From positions 1 to 5,096 of the forward strand of contig CAMAUB010000113.1 of the NCBI GenBank assembly GCA_945861315.1: DNA of 5,096 nt, read 5' to 3'. The first letter of the stretch is position 1. The number at the start of each line of letters is the position of its first letter. Below the pieces are notes generated by a model. The model had not been told where the DNA came from and made no database searches. It was given only the letters and a program-made list of their open reading frames with translations. The position numbers and the translations under genes were made by a program. Positions 1 through 4,805 of the stretch are shown here, one piece after another. This DNA comes from Chlamydia trachomatis (lineage in GTDB: Bacteria > Chlamydiota > Chlamydiia > Chlamydiales > JAAKFR01).

Positions 1-130
1 ACTTCTCACCAACCCATCCTCTTTTGTTAGCCCATTTTGTCAGAATAACGGCTCCAATAATTCCAATGATTAGAAATACAATATCAACGATTAAGCCAAA
101 TGTCCCCCAAGGGCATAAATTAAACCACAT
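1..130 (-). CDS. Small membrane protein of unknown function, 5' part only
   Basis: This open frame is missed by an ORF search that requires a stop, because it runs off the left edge. It starts at the ATG at 130-128 and stays open for 43 codons. The product begins MWFNLCPWGTFGLIVDIVFL and has one clear hydrophobic helix at about residues 10-32. A basic stretch (K34, K38, R39) follows, so the N-terminus is probably outside or the segment acts as a signal anchor. An AAGGAT ribosome-binding site lies four bases before the start, which supports the call. It is 54 bases downstream of the ABC permease on the same strand with no visible terminator between, so it is probably the third gene of that operon. 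I do not recognise the family. It could be a small accessory subunit of the transporter or the anchor of a longer protein; the missing C-terminus prevents a choice. Confidence 0.6.
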   Translation of the reverse strand, partial: MWFNLCPWGTFGLIVDIVFLIIGIIGAVILTKWANKRGWVGEK

Positions 131-134
131 ATCT

Positions 135-140
135 ATCCTT
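135..140 (-). promoter_or_regulatory. Ribosome-binding site of the small membrane protein
   Basis: AAGGAT on the minus strand lies four bases upstream of the ATG at 130. It is a good Shine-Dalgarno match and is the main reason for treating the partial frame at the left edge as a gene. Confidence 0.6.
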
Positions 141-184
141 GTTTTTTTGTTTGTAGATTAGCACAAGACATACCAAATATCTCT

Positions 185-1390
185 TTAATGTGCTCTCAAA
201 GATTTAGTAATCGTCATTTTGGCAACTTTAATGCCTGCAAGAAAAGAAGCAATGATGGCAGCTATGCTGCTCAACATCAATGTAAAGAATACCATGGACC
301 ATTCAAAGGAGAACGTAACGAGAAATTGACGCGTTTGCCCAGGACCTGGCGGCATTAAGAGCCCTTTATCTACAAAAAGCATAAGAACAGAATAAGCTCC
401 CACCATCCCAAGCACGCTACCCATTATAGCTAGTAATGCTCCCTCTGTGATCACCAGCTTCATGACCTGAAAAATCGATTCTCCATTTGCCCGGAGATTT
501 CCAATCTCTTGCTTCCTCTCCAAAATGGAGCCGGATATGCTATTGAAAATCCCTAAGAGCACGATAGCTAAAATAATCACTTGCACAACTTTGAATTGCG
601 CCTTTAACCAATCAACTGAATGCTTGTAGTTAATCTCCTCCAACACATCAAAAGAGGTTGCTTCTAGATCTTGGAAAGACGATTCCACTTCCTTTGCGAC
701 AGCAGTCCAATTAGAAAAATCTCTTAAGGCTAAGGAAAATGATTCAATTTTGGATGTTTTTAATAGTTTTTGAGCTGCATCGAGTTGGATTCGGAATATG
801 TGGCTGTCAACCTCTAAAGAACCTGTATGGAAAATACCCGTTACAACGAATTCATCATTATCAATTGCACCTTTTATGGATGTGGCTATAACAGTTACAC
901 TATCACCCGGTTCAACATGAAGTGCATTTGCAAGCTCTCGACCTAAAATAATTCCATTGGGTTGCAAATTGAGCATTTCTCCTTTTTCCACATTGAGACT
1001 ATGAAAAAAATCGGCCTCTTTACTCGCTTCAATTCCCTGTCCCGATCCACCAACTGTTGTATTTCCACTCTTTAAAAGAGCGGAGAAACTTACCCTTGGA
1101 AAAACATTCTCTACTCCGTCTAAATGAGAGATAAAGTCCTGAACTTCTTCTCTATTTGAGATCCAATGATCCGTTGGCTCTTCAAAAACGGTTTGTCTAT
1201 ACCCTTGTGTATTGATTTGACCATATCCAGATGTGGCATGAACTGTGTTGTATCTCAATTCCTTCAAGACACCGCTGATAAAACCATCAAAAGAGAAAAG
1301 AGCCCCCGATCCCAAAGCAACAGTAAACAATATGGCCATTGTCCTTCTCGAGTTACGGAATAGATTTCTTAAGCTAAGGATGAACCACAT
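185..1390 (-). CDS. ABC transporter permease, FtsX/MacB (LolC/E-like) family
   Basis: This is the membrane subunit of a MacB/LolCDE-superfamily exporter. Such proteins work as dimers and use ATP hydrolysis in the cytoplasm to drive movements of a periplasmic domain, moving lipoproteins, peptides or drugs toward the outer membrane. The 401 residues show the family plan: a basic N-terminus (RNLFRNSRRT, residues 8-17), TM1 at about 18-42, a large periplasmic domain at about 43-265, then three helices at about 268-290, 318-340 and 365-388. The motif ERKQEIGNLRANGES (291-305) after TM2 is the family's cytoplasmic coupling element. A PPGPG loop sits at 347-351. The start is set at ATG 1390 because GGAAGG lies seven bases upstream. 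An in-frame ATG at 1405 would add five residues (MEGCN) and overlap the ATPase. The gene starts one base after the ATPase stop, so the two are surely co-expressed. The substrate cannot be told from sequence; with one permease gene visible, a homodimer is likely. Confidence 0.9.
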   Translation of the reverse strand: MWFILSLRNLFRNSRRTMAILFTVALGSGALFSFDGFISGVLKELRYNTVHATSGYGQINTQGYRQTVFEEPTDHWISNREEVQDFISHLDGVENVFPRVSFSALLKSGNTTVGGSGQGIEASKEADFFHSLNVEKGEMLNLQPNGIILGRELANALHVEPGDSVTVIATSIKGAIDNDEFVVTGIFHTGSLEVDSHIFRIQLDAAQKLLKTSKIESFSLALRDFSNWTAVAKEVESSFQDLEATSFDVLEEINYKHSVDWLKAQFKVVQVIILAIVLLGIFNSISGSILERKQEIGNLRANGESIFQVMKLVITEGALLAIMGSVLGMVGAYSVLMLFVDKGLLMPPGPGQTRQFLVTFSFEWSMVFFTLMLSSIAAIIASFLAGIKVAKMTITKSLRAH

Positions 1391-1391
1391 A

Positions 1392-2072
1392 TTACAGCCT
1401 TCCATCTTGGATGTGAAAATTTATGTTCGCAAATGATTGAACCATTGAATCATGTGTTGTCAAGATTACAGAGCTTTTTCTTGTTGCGACAAGCCCTGCT
1501 AGAATCTCCATAATCTCATGACCTGTTTTTTGATCTAAGCTAGCCGTGGGTTCATCTCCAATAATCACATCAGGGTACTTAGCAATGGCCCTAGCTATTG
1601 CTACCCTTTGCTTTTGCCCACCACTAAGCTCTGAGGGTTTCCTCTTTCTATATTCCCAAAGACCCACAGCATTTAGTGATTCCTCAGCGCGTTCTTTAAT
1701 CTCTTTTTTAGATAGCTTTTGCCGGGTGAGAAAATATCTCACATTTTCTTCAGCAGTCAGAACTGGGATTAGATGGAATTGCTGAAAAATAAAGCCTATC
1801 TGAAATTTTCTGATTTGATTTTTTCTTTTTTCTCCTATCAAAGTGATATCTTCATTTTGAAAAAACACTTTTCCATTTTGAACAGGTTCAATCAACCCAA
1901 GGATATTGAGAAGTGTTGATTTTCCAGATCCAGAAGGACCTGAAATCGTTATGAGAGAAGAAGCAGGAATGTTTAAGCTTAATCCTCGGATCGCTTCGAT
2001 CTTCTGGTTTCCTAAAGAATAAGAAAAGACTAAATCCTCAACTTGATATAAGAAATTATCTTTATTATTCAT
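1392..2072 (-). CDS. ABC transporter ATP-binding protein, LolD/MacB type
   Basis: This is the cytoplasmic ATPase that powers the permease encoded just downstream. All catalytic motifs are present in the 226 residues: an aromatic A-loop region (F16, Y18), Walker A GPSGSGKST (45-53), the Q-loop with Q97 in GFIFQQ, the signature LSGGQ (149-153) followed by KQRVAIARA, Walker B with the catalytic pair in VIIGDEP (169-175, E174), the D-loop SLD (178-180) and the switch histidine in TTHD (H207). Length and the text around the Q-loop fit the LolD/MacB/FtsE-like branch (usually 220-235 residues) and not nutrient importers. The pairing with an FtsX-type permease agrees. The start at ATG 2072 has only a weak AGAG six bases upstream. 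It is the first gene of the minus-strand operon. Assignment to LolD proper is not safe: the superfamily's ATPases are much alike, and only one permease gene is present instead of LolC plus LolE. Confidence 0.93.
   Translation of the reverse strand: MNNKDNFLYQVEDLVFSYSLGNQKIEAIRGLSLNIPASSLITISGPSGSGKSTLLNILGLIEPVQNGKVFFQNEDITLIGEKRKNQIRKFQIGFIFQQFHLIPVLTAEENVRYFLTRQKLSKKEIKERAEESLNAVGLWEYRKRKPSELSGGQKQRVAIARAIAKYPDVIIGDEPTASLDQKTGHEIMEILAGLVATRKSSVILTTHDSMVQSFANINFHIQDGRL
1398..1403 (-). promoter_or_regulatory. Ribosome-binding site deciding the permease start
   Basis: GGAAGG on the minus strand lies inside the last codons of the ATPase gene, seven bases before the ATG at 1390. It favours that ATG over the one at 1405, which overlaps the site itself and has no site of its own at a suitable distance. 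The layout (stop TAA, one base, ATG) suggests translational coupling. Confidence 0.6.
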
Positions 2073-2112
2073 AATTAACTCTGATTTAAATGTTTTTATT
2101 TAGAAATAAATA

Positions 2113-2139
2113 ATTATAACATTAAATATAATAATTATA
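2113..2139 (-). promoter_or_regulatory. Possible -10 boxes of the ABC operon
   Basis: Two exact TATAAT boxes on the minus strand, at 2118-2113 and 2139-2134, lie 46 and 67 bases upstream of the ATPase start and would give leaders of roughly 35 and 55 bases. No convincing TTGACA-like -35 box sits at the right distance from either. The spacer is nearly all A and T, so such boxes also arise by chance. The ABC operon must have a promoter in or beyond this spacer unless it is read from the repeat-protein gene upstream. Confidence 0.3.
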
Positions 2140-2169
2140 AAACTAAACTATGGTTTATAATATTATTAT
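2128..2169. repeat. Imperfect A+T-only inverted repeat in the spacer
   Basis: The arm ATAATAATTATAAA (2128-2141) pairs with TTTATAATATTATTAT (2154-2169), leaving two bases bulged. A small inner stem AAAC/GTTT (2145-2148 and 2153-2156) is an alternative. It lies between the end of the repeat-protein gene and the start of the ABC operon and overlaps one of the candidate -10 boxes. A hairpin of this kind could slow or end transcription from the upstream gene, but it has no G+C stem and no strong T-run directly after it. It may simply be low-complexity sequence. Confidence 0.4.
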
Positions 2170-2207
2170 TAAATTTTTTTTGTTAATTTAGGAGTGCGTA
2201 ACAATAA

Positions 2208-2843
2208 CTATGGCACTGAAACTGTAAGGGCTTCTATTTCAGCGTTAGGATCTGTCCAGGTCACAATTCCGTGATTCAAGTTGTCAAGAACAACTAGAGG
2301 AAAACCTGTACCAGTAGCTAAGGTAACAGGAGTTGCCCAAGTTGCTGTTGAAGGATTATAACTCGTTGCGATAATGCTCTGAGGCGATGATACAACCCAA
2401 ATAGCAAGTGCATATCCAAGCGTATTAACAGCAATTTGTGGTGATGCGTTTATTCCACCAGTTGATTGCAGAATAGGCGTTGACCATGTCCCCGTAGCAG
2501 CTGTATATCTGGATGTAAAAATTTGACTAGTACTTATATTTATACTTAACCAAATTGCTGTTGCATTTCCACTTCCATCTATCCCAACTTGTGGAAAACT
2601 TCCAGTTGCTATATTCAAAGCGGCTCCCCACGTTGTTCCATTAAAATAGGAAGCTTGGATCTGATTTTGATTGTTAACCCAAATAGCCATTGCCTTTCCC
2701 GTTGTAGCGATCGCTATTTGTTCGCTTGAATTTCTTCCTGTGCCAGAAATGACTGTGGGGCCTGATAAAATCGATAATCCATAAAGAGACTGCTCTGCAA
2801 CGAGTAAAACAAAGCAAAATAAGACTATTCGAAAAAAAATCAT
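2208..2843 (-). CDS. Secreted beta-propeller-like repeat protein, probably short or truncated
   Basis: A 211-residue exported protein of unknown function. Residues 1-22 form a signal peptide: one arginine at position 5, a hydrophobic core (about 6-16) and a likely cut after LYG. The mature part consists of repeats of about 43-51 residues, each reading roughly P-Q-(I/V)-(A/G)-(I/V)-x5-A-x-A-I-W, then a T-S-Y/S-R-Y strand and a (T/G)-(T)-W-(A/S)-T-P turn. AIW occurs at 53-55, 96-98 and 147-149, with a degenerate VTW at 194-196. The partner Trp residues are at 72, 120 and 169. The fourth repeat stops before its TW element. This pattern is typical of beta-propeller blades; full propellers need six to eight blades, so this protein is short unless it oligomerises. 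Start ATG 2843 has AGGAGG four bases upstream. Similar Ala-Ile-Trp repeat proteins are, from memory, numerous in environmental Chlamydiae. It is Thr/Ser/Ala/Gly/Asn-rich with few charged residues, fitting a surface or periplasmic protein. Confidence 0.8.
   Translation of the reverse strand: MIFFRIVLFCFVLLVAEQSLYGLSILSGPTVISGTGRNSSEQIAIATTGKAMAIWVNNQNQIQASYFNGTTWGAALNIATGSFPQVGIDGSGNATAIWLSINISTSQIFTSRYTAATGTWSTPILQSTGGINASPQIAVNTLGYALAIWVVSSPQSIIATSYNPSTATWATPVTLATGTGFPLVVLDNLNHGIVTWTDPNAEIEALTVSVP
2211..2720 (-). repeat. Three and a half tandem protein repeats in the secreted protein
   Basis: Repeat units read from the translation: unit 1, residues 42-83 (2720-2595); unit 2, 84-134 (2594-2442); unit 3, 135-181 (2441-2301); unit 4, 182-211 (2300-2211), incomplete. 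Each has the A-x-A-I-W strand, an S/T-x-Y strand and a T-W turn, except unit 4, which ends before the T-W. At DNA level the copies have diverged, so this is an old protein repeat and not a recent tandem duplication. Confidence 0.75.
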
Positions 2844-2847
2844 TACG

Positions 2848-2853
2848 CCTCCT
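2848..2853 (-). promoter_or_regulatory. Strong ribosome-binding site of the repeat protein
   Basis: A complete AGGAGG on the minus strand lies four bases before the ATG at 2843. This is the best Shine-Dalgarno match in the window and shows that the frame is translated even though the product looks truncated. The spacing is at the short end of the usual range. Confidence 0.7.
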
Positions 2854-2925
2854 GAAAAAAAATAAAGAATACATGAAGCGTATTAATTTTTCCTTCAAAA
2901 AAATGTGAAGAGAGATTGATAGTCG

Positions 2926-2931
2926 ATTATA
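2926..2931 (-). promoter_or_regulatory. Possible -10 box for the secreted repeat protein
   Basis: An exact TATAAT on the minus strand (2931-2926) would give transcription from about 2919 and a leader of about 75 bases before the ATG at 2843. No clear -35 box lies 16-18 bases upstream, so the call rests on the -10 alone and on position in the divergent intergenic region. Confidence 0.35.
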
Positions 2932-2953
2932 AAGGTTAGTAAATTATTGAGCT

Positions 2954-2981
2954 TTGCTACAACTTGAATTTAAGATATAAT
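2954..2981 (+). promoter_or_regulatory. Sigma-70-like promoter of the LysE-family exporter gene
   Basis: TTGCTA at 2954-2959 (four of six consensus bases) and a perfect TATAAT at 2976-2981 are separated by 16 bases. Transcription would begin at about 2988. This leaves a leader of about 23 bases before the ATG at 3011 but only about five before the in-frame TTG at 2993, which argues for the ATG start. Confidence 0.55.
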
Positions 2982-3010
2982 CAGTTTTTTCATTGGTCAA
3001 CAGATCAAAA

Positions 3011-3634
3011 ATGAACTTTACAACTAGTTTTCTTACAATTGCTCTCGTTTCATTTTTAGGAGCTCTCTCTCCGGGGCCTGATTTTTTTATCGTAGTTAAA
3101 AATTCTTTAATTGGGTCTAGAAGAGCAGGCTTCTACACAACTTTTGGTGTAACCTCAGCTCTTATCTTCCATCTCACCTACACCATGATTGGGCTGGCTG
3201 TTCTTCTTGCAGAAGGTTCACTTCTCTTCTCCCTCATCAGATATGCTGGAGCTGGCTACCTCTTCTATATTGGGTGCAAAGAGTTTGCCGGTTCTTTCAA
3301 ACGAAAAGAGCACCTACTTGCGAACCCAAATCACCTCTTTTTGAGCAATGCAGCAGCCTTTCGACAAGGTTTTTTAACCAACCTTCTCAATCCAAAGTGC
3401 GCCCTTTTTTTCATCAGTCTATTCTCTCAATTTATTGCGCCTAATACCCCAACTTCTATAAAGATTGGCTACGCCTCTCTTAACTGGTCCATCTCACTTC
3501 TTTGGTTTCTCTTCCTATCTTTTCTTATTACAAAAGATGCAGTTCAAAAGCGCATCGGACCCATTCAAACACAAGTTGAGCGTATAATGGGTATCATTTT
3601 AATGTTGATCTCCCTAAAAATTATTTTCTTCTAG
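3011..3634 (+). CDS. LysE/RhtB-family amino-acid exporter
   Basis: An inner-membrane exporter of the LysE/RhtB superfamily, whose members expel amino acids such as threonine, homoserine, lysine or leucine. The 207 residues match the family's usual length of about 205-210. Family marks are the SPGPD motif (20-24) at the end of the first hydrophobic segment, the Gly-rich second helix (about 41-65), the AGAGYLFYIG segment (79-88) and the FLTNLLNPK motif (121-129) opening the fourth helix. Hydrophobic segments lie at about 5-28, 41-65, 69-91, 122-143, 155-174 and 190-207, with a hydrophilic cytoplasmic loop at about 92-118. The ATG at 3011 is chosen over a TTG at 2993 because of the promoter position; neither has a clear Shine-Dalgarno site. 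It is transcribed alone and ends seven bases from the end of the converging secreted-protein gene. Substrate specificity cannot be read from sequence. No LysR-type regulator is next to it. Confidence 0.9.
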   Translation: MNFTTSFLTIALVSFLGALSPGPDFFIVVKNSLIGSRRAGFYTTFGVTSALIFHLTYTMIGLAVLLAEGSLLFSLIRYAGAGYLFYIGCKEFAGSFKRKEHLLANPNHLFLSNAAAFRQGFLTNLLNPKCALFFISLFSQFIAPNTPTSIKIGYASLNWSISLLWFLFLSFLITKDAVQKRIGPIQTQVERIMGIILMLISLKIIFF

Positions 3635-3641
3635 AACTCCC

Positions 3642-4283
3642 TTAAGGAGATAGATTCTCTATAGAATTCAACCAGGAATAGACAGCCTCTCTTTCAATCC
3701 CTGAAATAAGAAAATAGACATCTCTTTTTTCGGCACGATTACAGCCTAAATAGATCCGATGTCCTGGGTCATAGGACCTAAAATGCTTTGTCACAGCGCA
3801 AACAAATCCACTATCCAAGGTTACATCCATGGCTTCATCGTAAACTCTCTCCCAATAGATAATGTCATAGTTTCCATTCCGATCAATGCCATAGACAGGC
3901 TCTGATCTTGAACCATAGATGTACACCGTAGAAGCATCAATCACTTCAGCAGCGTCACACCCATAATCAACTAACATTGTCCGTAGCGGCTCATTACGAT
4001 CATCATTGTAAATAAAAAATTTATGTTCTCGCTTCTTCCAATAGCGGGAGGTGCGCACTTCAATATGCACCCTCTCATCTACACTCCATTTCTCAACTTT
4101 CTTTCTATCTTTTGGGTGTATTTTCCATGCAGAACCATCATAAAGGTGAGCGACAAAATCTCCTTTGAAATCTCCATGCGCATCTCCTTCAAAAAGAGTA
4201 AATCCCCTAATTGTACTTTCATATGACGGAGCTGCTGCTATCAGCGGGAACAAACAAAAAAGAGCTAAAACCAAGAGCTTCAT
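3642..4283 (-). CDS. Secreted protein of unknown function, second gene of a coupled pair
   Basis: A 213-residue protein that I do not recognise. Residues 1-18 are a signal peptide: K2, a hydrophobic core and an AAA cut site before PS. The cysteine at position 10 is in the core and lacks a lipobox, so a lipoprotein is unlikely. The mature part is polar and rich in Asp, Arg, Lys and Tyr. It has cysteines at 109, 162 and 181, which leaves one unpaired if a disulfide forms. The stretch around 43-75 (FVAHLYDGSAWKIHP, then KWSVDERVHIEV) looks like beta strands with a DGSxWxVHP-type turn, repeated loosely at 117-145 (DASTVYIYGS, then YDIIYWERV) and again near 154-180. A small all-beta fold is therefore plausible. 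Its ATG overlaps the stop of the upstream gene as ATGA, and its own ribosome-binding site is weak, so it is probably made by translational coupling. Role unknown; the periplasm or outside is the likely location. Confidence 0.75.
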   Translation of the reverse strand: MKLLVLALFCLFPLIAAAPSYESTIRGFTLFEGDAHGDFKGDFVAHLYDGSAWKIHPKDRKKVEKWSVDERVHIEVRTSRYWKKREHKFFIYNDDRNEPLRTMLVDYGCDAAEVIDASTVYIYGSRSEPVYGIDRNGNYDIIYWERVYDEAMDVTLDSGFVCAVTKHFRSYDPGHRIYLGCNRAEKRDVYFLISGIEREAVYSWLNSIENLSP

Positions 4284-4693
4284 CTATTTTTTCTTGGAAC
4301 AATTCTTTGCTCTGTCTGACTTGTGTAGACAAGATACTTTTTATGCACATGAATGACAGTATCGGGGTGATCTGTGTCTATACAATAGTCAGATGACGTG
4401 CTCATCTCTTTCCCTTCGTGGAAAATAGATTGAGTCCCAATGTATTTTTGGGGAGTCCACGTCAAGATTGTAGAAACTCCTCCATTTTTATACATCGCAA
4501 CTTGTACTATTCCTTCTGTAAAAGATGTATAGGTAAAGTAGTGCGTCTCAACCGGGCTATCTTTAATTGAACTCATATCACCAACAGTTATTGGAAGAAG
4601 AGTGGACATGATTCCTTCATTACTACCTAAAGTATTACCATATAAAGCTGAAGAAATAGATATAACTATGAGTGCAAAAAATAATTTTTTCAT
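4280..4693 (-). CDS. Small secreted protein of unknown function, first gene of a coupled pair
   Basis: A 137-residue protein with no family I recognise. Residues 1-19 form a clear signal peptide: KK at 2-3, hydrophobic core 4-16, and a likely cut after ALYG. The mature protein is Thr/Ser-rich with a single cysteine (104) and ends in a basic tail (RIVPRKNR). The middle (about 50-95) alternates aromatic and polar residues (HYFTYTSF, VQVAMYKNG, STILTWTP), suggesting beta strands. The segment DHPDTVIHVHKKYLVY (108-123) holds three histidines (109, 115, 117). Start ATG 4693 has AAAGG eight bases upstream. Its TGA stop lies inside the ATG of the next gene (a four-base ATGA overlap), so the two secreted proteins are probably made together and may act together or be remote relatives. 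No charged catalytic motif is evident. Confidence 0.72.
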   Translation of the reverse strand: MKKLFFALIVISISSALYGNTLGSNEGIMSTLLPITVGDMSSIKDSPVETHYFTYTSFTEGIVQVAMYKNGGVSTILTWTPQKYIGTQSIFHEGKEMSTSSDYCIDTDHPDTVIHVHKKYLVYTSQTEQRIVPRKNR

Positions 4694-4701
4694 TGTTTTA
4701 A

Positions 4702-4706
4702 CCTTT
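4702..4706 (-). promoter_or_regulatory. Ribosome-binding site of the secreted pair
   Basis: AAAGG on the minus strand lies eight bases before the ATG at 4693, a normal spacing. It serves the first gene; the second appears to depend on it through coupling. Confidence 0.5.
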
Positions 4707-4736
4707 CTATGATAATTTGATACAATGATCCTAAAG

Positions 4737-4742
4737 ATTGTA
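4737..4742 (-). promoter_or_regulatory. Possible -10 box for the secreted pair
   Basis: TACAAT on the minus strand (4742-4737), five of six bases of the consensus, lies 43 bases before the ATG at 4693. The -35 region 16-17 bases upstream is only a T-rich TTTTGT-like stretch. This is a weak call made mainly from position. Confidence 0.25.
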
Positions 4743-4751
4743 TTAAGATTT

Positions 4752-4780
4752 TTGCAAGAACAAAAATGTGCTCCTCTAAA
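4752..4780 (+). promoter_or_regulatory. Possible promoter for the acetyltransferase gene
   Basis: TTGCAA at 4752-4757 and TCTAAA at 4775-4780, separated by 17 bases, each match four of six consensus bases. Transcription would start near 4787, giving a leader of about 19 bases to the ATG at 4806, or about seven to the ATG at 4794. If real, it also argues against the far-upstream ATG at 4725. Confidence 0.25.
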
Positions 4781-4805
4781 TCAAAAGAATGTTATGCTGC
4801 TGAGC

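Noticed and set aside
1546..1785. A 79-codon plus-strand frame opposite the ATPase gene
   Set aside because: It is antisense to the conserved Walker B and signature region of the ATPase. The hydrophobic look comes from the complementary codons. The other short plus-strand frames at 1166-1436 and 4023-4396 were dropped for the same reason.
2674..2898. A 74-codon minus-strand frame overlapping the start of the secreted repeat protein
   Set aside because: It lies out of frame over the signal peptide and first repeat, which have a strong ribosome-binding site and clear protein logic. The product has no recognisable features, so it is a shadow frame.
2993..3010. TTG start for the LysE-family exporter, giving 213 residues
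   Set aside because: The likely transcription start at about 2988 leaves almost no leader before it, it lacks a ribosome-binding site, and the extra residues (MVNRSK) are not needed for the family length.
3632..3668. Shared terminator between the converging exporter and secreted-protein genes
   Set aside because: Only weak stems are present (CTCC/GGAG around 3637-3649 and ATTCT/AGAAT at 3654-3667). They overlap coding sequence and are not followed by T-runs, so no terminator can be supported.
4725..4805. Upstream start at ATG 4725 for the acetyltransferase
   Set aside because: The frame is open, but the added 27 residues are not like family N-termini, there is no ribosome-binding site, and it would overlap the candidate promoters of both divergent genes.
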